This document shows, piece after piece, positions 1 to 8,100 of a DNA stretch of 10,577 nt. Source of the DNA: Paludibacter sp. (lineage in GTDB: Bacteria; Bacteroidota; Bacteroidia; Bacteroidales; Paludibacteraceae); contig JANJXE010000442.1 in assembly GCA_024709185.1 (NCBI GenBank), forward strand, positions 1 to 10,577. Direction: 5' to 3'. Position numbers and translations under genes: made by a program. Position 1 is the first letter of the stretch. Every line of letters starts with the position of its first letter. The notes beneath the pieces were generated by a model. The model made no database searches. It saw only the letters and a list, made by a program, of their open reading frames with translations, and was not told where the DNA came from.

Positions 1-438
1 GCGGTGTATGGCCATGGCCATGTGGTGGCGCATGCGAAACACCGCGCCAAAGGTATTGGTGCGGGGACGCAGGTGTGCTATTTCGCGTAAAAACTCGAGA
101 GTATGGCCCTTTTTCTGCAGCGGATAAGTTTCGGGGTCAGCAGTTCCATAAATTTCAATGGCTGTTGCATGAATTTCAACCGCCTGCCCTTTCCCCAGCG
201 ATTCCACCAGATTACCGGTAACGGCAATACAGGCACCGGTAGTGATGGGTTTCAGGTATTCTTCTCCAAACTTCTCATTATCAACAACTACCTGAATATT
301 ATGGATGCACGAACCATCGTTCAATGCGATGAAACTTACTGTTTTATTTCCCCGACGGGTACGAACCCATCCTTTAACCAATACTTCTGCACCGAAATCG
401 CTTCTTTTCAGCGCTTCCGAAATAACCGTTCTTACCAT
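1..438 (-). CDS. asnS: Asparaginyl-tRNA synthetase, N-terminal part (cut by window edge)
   Basis: Cytoplasmic class II aminoacyl-tRNA synthetase that attaches asparagine to tRNA-Asn. Reading the minus strand from the ATG at 438-436 gives 146 uninterrupted codons to the window edge; the rest of the protein (about 465 residues is usual) lies outside. Residues about 17-100 look like the OB-fold anticodon-binding domain ([14 protein letters not shown], then FIALNDGS). Around residue 122 comes the AsnRS signature [20 protein letters not shown], which opens the catalytic core. The run HLRPRTN separates it from AspRS, which has RYRYLDLR-like sequence there. The ATG starts the conserved N-terminus ([11 protein letters not shown]), and AT-rich DNA lies upstream. 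It is a housekeeping gene, probably unrelated to the transport genes, and it lies downstream of the receptor gene on the same strand, 135 bp away. Confidence 0.95.
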   Translation of the reverse strand, partial: MVRTVISEALKRSDFGAEVLVKGWVRTRRGNKTVSFIALNDGSCIHNIQVVVDNEKFGEEYLKPITTGACIAVTGNLVESLGKGQAVEIHATAIEIYGTADPETYPLQKKGHTLEFLREIAHLRPRTNTFGAVFRMRHHMAMAIHR

Positions 439-503
439 CCTGTAGTTAAATAATTAATACGATATTAAAAATGTAGCGAATATAGCCAATAACAAGCGAT
501 ATT

Positions 504-523
504 CAAAATTAGCTGCAAAAATA
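504..523 (-). promoter_or_regulatory. Candidate asnS promoter (-7 element)
   Basis: On the minus strand two overlapping-range matches to the Bacteroidota -7 consensus TAnnTTTG are present: TAATTTTG (511-504) and TATTTTTG (523-516). Either would give a leader of roughly 60-75 nt for asnS. No convincing -33 TTTG lies 19-21 bp upstream of either match, and the region is very AT-rich, so chance matches are likely. The surrounding gap (439-573) shows no GC-rich hairpin with a U-tract that would mark the end of the upstream receptor transcript, so read-through into asnS is possible. Confidence 0.3.
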
Positions 524-573
524 AACATTTTTAATGAGTATTACTATTTTTCAAGAGCTTAATTTCAGTTACG

Positions 574-3096
574 TTACATCGGCGATTCGCCCAGCGTACT
601 GTTGTCGCGGGCCTTCTGGTCGTCGTTCGAAATCGTCTTTTTGGTTTTCTTCACCTGCGTATTCATTGTACCGATGCGGTACGAAACATTCAGGCGTAAT
701 TCCGGAAACTTAGCCAGGTATACCGTGGTATACTGTTCAAAGGTTTTCACCCCGGTCGTACTGTTGTAGGCGATGGTCGAAATATTGATTTCCGGTTTTG
801 GGAAATAAACTGCACTAAGCGATAGGTTCAATCGTTTTTTCATCATCTCCTTCGAAAGAGCTGCATAGCTGAAGTAGAAGGCCGACTGGCTACCCTGGAG
901 GTTCACCTGCGGAAGATTTCCCCCGGCACCGGTACTGATGCGGAAATCCTTTGGCAGCATAAACGTACCACCGAGGAATATGCGCCCGGTGAAACCTTTG
1001 TTGGTTAGGTTCAGGGCATCGCTCGAGGTAGTTACATAATTGATGGCTGTATTGGTATACAGGGTCAGCCATTTCAGACCACGGTAATTTCCGAAAAGAT
1101 TGAGCCCGTACTGGCGGTTCTTACCGATATTGCCATAGGTAATTTCCTGAATGCTGCTACCTTCACGAATAAACGAATATTGTTCAATAGCATTGTTCAC
1201 AAAGCTGTACGAAAGTTCGGCGTTAAGGTTGTATTTAGCTGCAAAACTGCTGTAAGTTGCTGCCACATTGTGATTTTTCTCTGGGTCGAGTTCGGGATTA
1301 CCGTAGTTGATGTAATTCGGGTCGCGGCGGTCGACATAGGGATTGAGGAAACTGATGCTGGGTCTCTGGATGCGGTTGGTATATCCAAGCTTGAGATTTT
1401 TCATATCGGTAAGACGGTAAATCACCGATGCTGAAGGTACCGCCACACCGTATTGGTTGTTGAAATTACGGTTTGATTCGTTGAATTCGGCTGTAAGCCA
1501 CGTGTATTCGTAACGAACGCCGGCGCGAAAGCCCCATTTATTTACATTTCCCGAATAGCTGAGGTACGCACCAAGAATATCCTGCTGATTGCTGAATGTC
1601 GACGTGGTGTCGCGCAAAATATAAGGAGCGTAAGGGTAGGGGATCGCAAAATTAAAATATTTATAGCTTTCCTCCGATTCGCTGTTATTGAAGCGGGCAA
1701 TGAATTTAGCGCCGACTTCCAGGGTATGCCCTTTGGAGAGCGGATTGGTATAGTCGAGCTGGAAGGTATGTTCGTTGGTATTGGCGATGTTTTCACTTTT
1801 GCTCCATTGTGTCAGGCCCGGTTGGGGACGCGCTATAAACTGCTGAAGGATAGTGTTTGTGGCTTCGAATGCACTACTGTTGGGCGTGTTGCTCAGTTTA
1901 TACGAAAAGGTGAGAAGCTCTTCTTTCTTACGGGCAAATGAACGTTGATAATCGACCCCGAAATCGGTCGAACCCCAGCTTTGTTTGTTGGTATTGCTTT
2001 GTTCGTACGCAAACAGTTTATTTCCACCTGTAAGCGCATCGAAATTTTCGGTGATGGCTTCGGTTGTTCCCTGCGGACGACCAAAGCGGCGGTTGAACGA
2101 GAAAGTAATCAAATTGAGGCTGTCGGGTTCATAGCTCAACTGACCGCTACCGAACTGCATCGGCACTACATTTTGAACGTCAGCGGTTTGCGTTCCCCGT
2201 GGATAGGGGGCTCCCGGAACATAGTTGTTGCGTTCGGTAACTGTAGTGATAGGGAACTGACGATTAAACATATAATTAAAATTCCCCGAAAAACTGAATT
2301 TTCCCTGCTGCACAACCAGATTAGCCCCTGCACCATACGACCCGCGGGATGATCCCTGGGCATTGAGCGTTGCCGAATAGCCCTGCGTAGTGGATTGTTG
2401 AACCGTAACAATATTGATGATACCTCCCACTCCTTCAGCATCGTATTTCGCACCAGGCTGAGTAATCACTTCGATATTCTTCACCATATTGGCCGGAATG
2501 CTTTTCAGAATCATGCCGGGGTTGGCGCTGAACATATTGGTGGGTTTTCCGTTGAGGAAAAACTTGAAGTTCGACGATCCTTTCAATTGTACATTATCCT
2601 GACCATCGACGGTTACCATAGGTACTTTGCGCAACATATCAAGCACGGTAGATGATTTCGATTCGGGATCCTGTTCGGTATCGTAGATGATTTTATCGGC
2701 ATCAGCCTTAATAAGTGGTTTTGTGGCTACAACCTCCACTTCCGAAAGAGCCTGGTCGCTGGTGCCCATGTTGATTTTGCCCAGATCGGCACTACGGCTG
2801 TTTTCGGATACTGAAAACTTACGAACGGCAGGTTGCTTTCCAACGAAGGTAACGATAAGCAGATAGTTTCCGGGAGCTTTCAGTTCACCGTTGATTTTAC
2901 CTTCGGCATCGCCGGCAAATCGGGTTATTACTTGTTGAGGAGCCTTTTCGGGAGCTACCGAACAGGTCACATACGGCAGCGATTCGTTGGTAAGTGAATC
3001 GATAACGACAGCTGTTACACGGAATGTTTCGGAAGCCAATACCTGACCCGAAAGCGCAAATAAAAGCGACATTGCTACTACTACTACTTTTTTCAT
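574..3096 (-). CDS. TonB-dependent outer-membrane receptor, OMP_b-brl_3 type
   Basis: Predicted outer-membrane beta-barrel protein of 840 residues that would import or bind an unknown ligand using TonB-ExbBD energy. In order: a Sec signal peptide (MKKVVVVAMSLLFALSGQVLA, likely cut after A21); a CarboxypepD_reg-like domain at about 26-108; a TonB-box-like stretch LSEVEVVA near 117-124; a plug at about 130-233 with LNGKPTNMF and the end motif YDAEGVGGIINIVT; and a barrel of about 570 residues with alternating aromatic strands, ending near PELRLNVSYRIG. A charged tail of about 28 residues follows (VKKTKKTISNDDQ). The plug and barrel resemble the outer_membrane_beta_barrel family (PF14905) rather than SusC. 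No STN domain is present and no SusD-like partner lies beside it, so it is probably a stand-alone receptor. The ATG at 3096 begins the signal peptide directly. It is transcribed divergently from the sigma-factor gene. Ligand unknown. Confidence 0.92.
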   Translation of the reverse strand: MKKVVVVAMSLLFALSGQVLASETFRVTAVVIDSLTNESLPYVTCSVAPEKAPQQVITRFAGDAEGKINGELKAPGNYLLIVTFVGKQPAVRKFSVSENSRSADLGKINMGTSDQALSEVEVVATKPLIKADADKIIYDTEQDPESKSSTVLDMLRKVPMVTVDGQDNVQLKGSSNFKFFLNGKPTNMFSANPGMILKSIPANMVKNIEVITQPGAKYDAEGVGGIINIVTVQQSTTQGYSATLNAQGSSRGSYGAGANLVVQQGKFSFSGNFNYMFNRQFPITTVTERNNYVPGAPYPRGTQTADVQNVVPMQFGSGQLSYEPDSLNLITFSFNRRFGRPQGTTEAITENFDALTGGNKLFAYEQSNTNKQSWGSTDFGVDYQRSFARKKEELLTFSYKLSNTPNSSAFEATNTILQQFIARPQPGLTQWSKSENIANTNEHTFQLDYTNPLSKGHTLEVGAKFIARFNNSESEESYKYFNFAIPYPYAPYILRDTTSTFSNQQDILGAYLSYSGNVNKWGFRAGVRYEYTWLTAEFNESNRNFNNQYGVAVPSASVIYRLTDMKNLKLGYTNRIQRPSISFLNPYVDRRDPNYINYGNPELDPEKNHNVAATYSSFAAKYNLNAELSYSFVNNAIEQYSFIREGSSIQEITYGNIGKNRQYGLNLFGNYRGLKWLTLYTNTAINYVTTSSDALNLTNKGFTGRIFLGGTFMLPKDFRISTGAGGNLPQVNLQGSQSAFYFSYAALSKEMMKKRLNLSLSAVYFPKPEINISTIAYNSTTGVKTFEQYTTVYLAKFPELRLNVSYRIGTMNTQVKKTKKTISNDDQKARDNSTLGESPM

Positions 3097-3145
3097 ACTT
3101 TTGTTGATAGGGATGTTTTAAGTCAGTTAATTACGTTTGAACCCG

Positions 3146-3177
3146 CAAAAGTATGAATAGTTATTGTCAGATGAAAA
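3146..3177 (-). promoter_or_regulatory. Candidate promoter of the divergent TonB-dependent receptor
   Basis: Reading the minus strand, 3153-3146 is TACTTTTG, an exact match to the Bacteroidota -7 consensus TAnnTTTG. A partial -33 element, TTTTC (3177-3173), lies 19 bp upstream. Transcription would start around 3139, giving a leader of about 40 nt before the ATG at 3096. The leader has no clear Shine-Dalgarno sequence, as is common in this phylum. Confidence 0.5.
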
Positions 3178-3366
3178 TAAATGAGAAAAAAAATTGCACT
3201 CCAACGAAGCCAGAGAACAAATATTGAAGCCATAGGCCCGTTTATAGCTCATGTGTACCAGCATGAAAAAGTGTGCTGAAATAATGAAAATATTTCAAAC
3301 TCTTGCGTTTTAAATGGCAAATTATTTATCTCTAATGTATGTCATTTTCACTAAAAATCCCGGTAG

Positions 3367-3401
3367 TTTGTCAGCGTTACTGTAAAAAAGTTGTAAGTTT
3401 G
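3367..3401 (+). promoter_or_regulatory. Candidate promoter of the ECF sigma-factor gene
   Basis: TAAGTTTG at 3394-3401 matches the Bacteroidota -7 consensus TAnnTTTG exactly. A TTTG at 3367-3370 could be the -33 element, but the spacer is 23 bp, slightly longer than the usual 19-21. The start codon is at 3419, so the leader would be very short (about 10 nt). The match to the housekeeping (SigABfr-type) consensus suggests basal expression of the sigma factor. Autoregulation by its own product cannot be judged from one site. Confidence 0.5.
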
Positions 3402-3418
3402 CATCAAAGTTTTAACTA

Positions 3419-4000
3419 ATGTCGGGTTTTCTAACACTGGAACAACAGTACATTCACGAACTAAACAGAGGATCGTACCGTGCTTTCGATGCGCTGTACA
3501 CCATGTATTCACGACGATTGTATGCATTTGCCCTGAAAATGACAAAGTCACCGGCAGATGCACGCGATATAGTTCAGGATACCTTTGTGCGTTTGTGGCA
3601 GAATCGGGAAAATGTGCTTCCGGAAGAGTCTTTTCAGTCATACCTTTTTACCATTGCCCGAAATGCCATTTTTAACAAAATGCGCAGTATGATTAATTCA
3701 CCCGTTTTTGTCGATTATATTGAATACGTGAATGAAGCGGCTGTTTCAGAAGATACTACCATTGCGAAGCTGGAATTTGATGAATTCCGCGCCAAACTGG
3801 AAGCAGCCAAAAAATCGCTTTCCGAAACACAACTGAAGGTTTTTGAGCTTAGCAAGGAATGGGCTCTGCCGCATTCCGAAATTGCCCGTCAACTCAACCT
3901 GAGTGAGCAAACTGTAAAAAACCAGTTATCCATCGCACTAAAAACCCTTCGTAAAAAACTTTCCGAAAGTGCCGGAATGTTTACGCTATTCTTCCTGTAA
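3419..4000 (+). CDS. ECF RNA polymerase sigma factor, FecI-like
   Basis: Extracytoplasmic-function sigma-70 factor of 193 residues, the usual size for the Bacteroidota FecI-like family. It would direct RNA polymerase to the promoter(s) of the linked transport genes when released by its anti-sigma factor. Region 2 spans about 22-90, including the core-binding and -10 recognition part with AFALKMTKSPADARDIVQDT and FVRLWQNRENV. A short acidic linker follows. Region 4.2 spans about 129-181, with the helix-turn-helix LPHSEIARQLNLSEQTVKNQ recognising the -35-type element. No region 1 or 3 is present, as expected for an ECF factor. The hydrophobic C-terminal end (MFTLFFL) is common in this family. 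The ATG at 3419 precedes a normal N-terminus (MSGFLTLEQQ) and lies just after a -7 promoter match. The FecR-type gene 123 bp downstream is its likely partner. Confidence 0.93.
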   Translation: MSGFLTLEQQYIHELNRGSYRAFDALYTMYSRRLYAFALKMTKSPADARDIVQDTFVRLWQNRENVLPEESFQSYLFTIARNAIFNKMRSMINSPVFVDYIEYVNEAAVSEDTTIAKLEFDEFRAKLEAAKKSLSETQLKVFELSKEWALPHSEIARQLNLSEQTVKNQLSIALKTLRKKLSESAGMFTLFFL

Positions 4001-4056
4001 CTATTCTTAAATCTTCGCGAATTTCCCCTTTGGCTACTTTTAATTCAGAAATTATG

Positions 4057-4088
4057 TTTTATAACATATAAAAATAAAGGTACGTTTC
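4057..4088 (+). promoter_or_regulatory. Weak promoter candidate before the anti-sigma gene
   Basis: In the 123-bp gap between the sigma and anti-sigma genes, TACGTTTC at 4081-4088 matches the -7 consensus TAnnTTTG at five of its six fixed positions. A TTTT at 4057-4060 sits 20 bp upstream in the -33 position. It could start a transcript carrying fecR-susC-susD independently of the sigma gene, and may be a place where the locus's own ECF sigma acts. The AT-rich context makes a chance match quite possible. The 8-bp palindrome TTCGCGAA at 4014-4021 lies upstream of it. Confidence 0.25.
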
Positions 4089-4123
4089 CTTTATCAGTGT
4101 GTATAACTTAGTACAAGCAGAGC

Positions 4124-5131
4124 ATGAAAACAGAACAAATGACCGATTTAGTAAAAAAATATTACGAGAATCAACTTTCAGTGGATGAACTTTCGACCCT
4201 CAAAGAAAGTATTAACGCGGCAACGGACGAAGAGCTCGAACTAGTTCTGACTGAACTTTGGCATCAGGAAAAAGGACGCAATGTCGATGAAGAAATAATT
4301 CCCGGTATAAAGAAGGACATCGATCGACTGAATTCCCGACAAAAATGGCAACGCAAAAAGCTGATGCGTATTGTATACCGCGCTGCCGCTATTATTGCCG
4401 TTCCATTGATTGCTGCTTTCACTATAAACCTGCTCGACCGTCTCCCTGCTCCTGCGGCAAGCGATATGATTGTGGCAGTTGGTCCCGGAGAAAAAGTGAA
4501 TATTGTATTACCCGATGGTACCCGCGTGAAATTAAATTCAGAAACAACTCTGAATTACGGAATAAACGATTTCAACCGTAAATCACGTCAACTATCACTT
4601 GCAGGTGAAGCTTACTTTGAAGTAGCCCGTAACGAGCGAAAACCGTTCATAATAAAAACAAAAGCACTCGATGTGAAGGTGTTGGGGACTGTTTTCAACC
4701 TGCAGGCACGGGAGGATGAACTCACTACGGAAATCGATTTGCTCGAAGGAGAAGTGGCGCTCACTTCCACCGCTACTAACCAGCAGGTGCGTCTGTATGC
4801 CAGTCAGCGCGCGGTGCTCGACAAGAATACAGGCTCGATAAGGGTTATAAAAAATGCCCCGTCCCATGGAGCTGCCTGGGTGAAAGGTGAGCTCGTTTTC
4901 CATGCAACGCCTGTGCGGGATGTAATTAAAGCCATCGAACGGAATTATGGTGTTGCCATTCAAATTGATAAAGAGGATACCATATATAATGACTTGTTCA
5001 CAGGCCGATTCTCAACAGCGAACCTGAACGAAACACTTGATATTTTGAGAATGCACTATCGTTTCAGTTACCAAATTAAGGGGAATCAAGTGGCTATTCA
5101 AAACTTCCGGTTAAATCAACGAAAAAATTAA
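4124..5131 (+). CDS. FecR-family anti-sigma factor
   Basis: Inner-membrane anti-sigma factor of 335 residues, a normal length for the family. The cytoplasmic N-terminal part (1-82) should hold the ECF sigma factor. One transmembrane segment lies at about 84-104 (YRAAAIIAVPLIAAFTINLL) after a basic stretch RQKWQRKK. The periplasmic FecR domain at about 113-215 carries the family hallmarks GEKVNIVLPDGTRVKLNSET, LAGEAYFEVARNERKPF and VKVLGTVFNLQA. A C-terminal DUF4974-type domain at about 258-327 (TPVRDVIKAIERNYGV, TGRFSTANLNETLDILRMHY) follows. By analogy with FecR and Bacteroides homologues, the C-terminal part senses the STN domain of a ligand-loaded outer-membrane transporter. The gene sits between the sigma gene and the STN-bearing susC, only 24 bp before the latter. 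The ATG at 4124 is the first good start. Confidence 0.93.
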   Translation: MKTEQMTDLVKKYYENQLSVDELSTLKESINAATDEELELVLTELWHQEKGRNVDEEIIPGIKKDIDRLNSRQKWQRKKLMRIVYRAAAIIAVPLIAAFTINLLDRLPAPAASDMIVAVGPGEKVNIVLPDGTRVKLNSETTLNYGINDFNRKSRQLSLAGEAYFEVARNERKPFIIKTKALDVKVLGTVFNLQAREDELTTEIDLLEGEVALTSTATNQQVRLYASQRAVLDKNTGSIRVIKNAPSHGAAWVKGELVFHATPVRDVIKAIERNYGVAIQIDKEDTIYNDLFTGRFSTANLNETLDILRMHYRFSYQIKGNQVAIQNFRLNQRKN

Positions 5132-5155
5132 TACTTCATAAAACACATTTTGAAT

Positions 5156-8100
5156 ATGAATTACAAAAAAAACGGGCTGTGGCTGATGACCTGTTTGCTG
5201 TTCCTGGTTATTCAGGGCAGTAGCGCACAGACCAGAACCATGAGTTTGGATGTAAAAAATGCCAGTCTGGAGCAGGTTTTTAATCTGATTGAAAAGCAAA
5301 CCGACTACAAAATTTCATACCGCAACAGCATCCTCGACCGGAGTCAGGATATTACGCTGAAGCGTGAGAATGCTGCGGTAGACGATATCCTTCAGTCGAT
5401 TTTACCTTCGAAAGGATTAAAGTACAGCATTGCCGCAGGCAACTCCATCGTTATTACCCGCGACGATTCCTCGCTGCGCACATCGACACCTGTGGGCCGA
5501 AGAATCACCGGTGTGGTTACCGATGATAAGGGAGAACCTGCTATTGGTGCCAATATAACGGTAAAAGGCTCTTCAACAGGAACCGTAACCGATATTGATG
5601 GTAAATTTGAACTGGAAGCTCCAGCAACTGCATCACTGGTAGTCAGCTATATCGGTTACTTTACCGAAAATATTGATGTTCGTGATCGTACTAATATTGT
5701 GGTTCGGCTGCGGGAAGATACACGTTTGCTGGATGAGGTCGTGGTAGTGGGTTATGGAACACAAAAGAAAGTAAACCTCACCGGTTCGGTATCAATGATT
5801 ACGGCCGATGATCTGAATTCGCGACCGGTGTCGAGTGTAAGCAGTGGTCTGCAGGGACTTTTATCGGGTGTCACGGTGGTAAATGCAACCGGTCAGCCGG
5901 GCGCTAACAGCACCAGTATCCGTATTCGTGGGCTGGGAACCATTGGTAATGCCAATCCTCTGGTGTTGGTCGATGGGGTCGAAGGCGATATGAATACCCT
6001 CAATCCGGAAGATATTCAGAGTGTATCGGTACTGAAAGATGCTGCTTCAGCGTCGATTTATGGAGCCCGGGCTGCTAACGGGGTTATTTTGGTGACCACT
6101 AAGAAACTGAATACTAAGGATCAGGCGCCTACTATTTCACTGAATGCGTACTATGGTTCGCAAACACCAACCCGTTTACCCCAAATGGCTGATGCCATTG
6201 AATTTATGACCCTCGACAACGAAGCACGTACAAATGTAGGAACGGGTATTGCCTGGATGGATTATCATTTTAATCATGTTTTAAACGGAACGGCTCCCAA
6301 CTATTTTGGCAATACCGACTGGATTTCGGCTGTGTTGGGAAGTAATGCTCCTCAGCAAAACTACGCTCTCAACGTAAATGGAAATATGGGGCGTTCGGGT
6401 TATTTAATGTCGTACCGTTATTTCGATCAGGCCGGTCTCACGGTAGGAAATTCAACCGGAGAACAGCGTCACAACCTTCGTTTCAAAGTCGATTCACGCC
6501 TGCTCGATAAAGTAGAGATCAGCACCAATATCGGGTACACTATGCGTAATGTAGTTTCGCCGGTGGGATCGCTTACCAGTGGTGGAGGCGCCATTTATAC
6601 GGCCATGCGCATTGCTCCTAATGTTCCGGTAAAGTATACTGATGGTTCCTGGGCATACGGTGGAGGAAACACCAATCCGGTGGCTATCCTTTTCGATGGC
6701 GGAACGACCAATCAGGATGCCGATGAAATGTCGTTGATGAGCGTGGCAAAGATTGATTTAGCTAAAGGTCTGGATATTTCGGCCACCTACAGTGTGGTGA
6801 ACCGTAATTCGCTATCGCAGGTGTTACGAAAGTCCATCCCGTTTGTCAATCCTGAAACACCGGCCAGTCCTGTCTATATCTTCAACAATCCCAACAGTTT
6901 GAATCTGACGGATACCCGCCAACGCCAACAAACACTCATTGTTCAATCCAATTTTGATTTCAATTTCGGGAAACACACGCTTTCCGGAGTAGGAGGTTTT
7001 TCGCAGGAATGGTCAGTATACCGTAATTTTGAAGCATCGCGCATCAACCTTATTACCGAACTGAATCCCACCCTGAACCTGGGTTCAAAAGAAGGAATGA
7101 GTAATACCGGTAGTGCTTCGCAATGGGCCATTCGTTCCGGTTTTGGCCGATTGAATTACAATTACAACGAACGTTATCTTGTCGAAGTTAACCTGCGCTA
7201 CGACCTGTCTTCACGTTTTCACCGTTCCAACCGTGGTGGTTTATTCCCTTCGTTTTCAGGAGCATGGCGGATTACCGAAGAAGAATTTATGAAGTCCACA
7301 CGGGAAATATTTGATAATATTAAACTTCGTCTATCCTGGGGTATGCTCGGTAACCAGTACGTAGGTTCCACCGATTATCCGTATTTATCGGTGCTGAACG
7401 AAGTAACCGGTTTGCCGGCCATTGGTACACTGGGGACAACGGGATATACACAGACAACCCTTGCCAACCCTCTTCTCACCTGGGAAAAAATCGATATGCT
7501 CGACCTGGGAATTGACTTTACTCTGCTTAAAAACCGATTGAATATTACGTTTGATATTTATAACAAAAATACGAATGGAATACTGTTGCAGCTCAATTAT
7601 CCGAGTCAGATTGGAGCCCGTCCGTCGGAGCAGAACGTAGGTTCGGTGAATAACCGTGGTTGGGAAGCCGATATCAGCTGGCGCGATAAGCTTGGCAAAC
7701 TTCGCTACGGGCTGTCGTTCAACCTGTCGGATGTACAAAACAAAATTACCGATTTGGGTGATACTTCTCCCGATTTAAGCTCGTACCAGATTCGCCAGGT
7801 AGGATTCCCGATTGATGCATTCTATGGCTATATTGCTGAAGGATTGATGACTCCGGATGATTTCAGGGTGTACGATACACAAGAGAATAAATATTACAGT
7901 CCGAAAGTGCCTGTGGTAATGGGTCCGGATTATCAACCCGGGGATATTAAATACCGTGATATCAGCGGGCCGAATAACGAACCCGACGGGCGCATTTCGC
8001 CTGAGTACGACCGTGTAGTGCTCGGGAGCGCAATTCCCCGGTACACCTACAGTTTGAAAGCCGATTTGGCATACAGTGATTTCGATTTATCGTTCGCATT

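Larger units (their letters stand above)
3097..3418. other. Divergent intergenic region (322 bp)
   Basis: AT-rich control region between the minus-strand receptor gene and the plus-strand sigma-factor gene. The outer parts carry one promoter candidate for each gene. The middle (about 3180-3365) has no convincing ORF, RNA gene or intrinsic terminator. Small features are a 5-bp inverted pair CAGCA/TGCTG around a 10-nt loop near 3260-3280, a 9-nt direct repeat ATGAAAATA at 3171-3179 and 3284-3292, and the 7-mer TTGTCAG at 3164-3170 and again at 3368-3374. These repeats are short enough to arise by chance in AT-rich DNA. The length is generous for two simple promoters, so regulator binding is possible but not shown. 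Confidence 0.6.

Noticed and set aside
103..453. 116-codon plus-strand open frame at the left edge
   Set aside because: It is antisense to the clearly recognisable N-terminus of asnS and its translation has no family features.
534..550. AGTA-T-TACT inverted sequence followed by a T-run between the receptor and asnS, as a terminator
   Set aside because: The stem is 4 bp of mostly A/T with a one-base loop, and the T-run is on the strand opposite to the two genes.
3076..3087. Four tandem TAC triplets (GTA on the coding strand) in the receptor's signal peptide
   Set aside because: They encode VVVV of an ordinary hydrophobic signal core. Triplet copy changes would stay in frame, so phase variation by frameshift is not supported.
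3257..3280. Hairpin-like CAGCA/TGCTG inverted pair in the divergent region as a terminator or RNA element
   Set aside because: The stem is only 5 bp with a 10-nt loop and is not followed by a U-tract; it is too weak to call.
5150..5155. In-frame TTG start two codons upstream of the SusC ATG
   Set aside because: The ATG at 5156 directly begins a good signal peptide; the TTG adds only Met-Asn, is a rarer start codon, and has no better ribosome-binding sequence.
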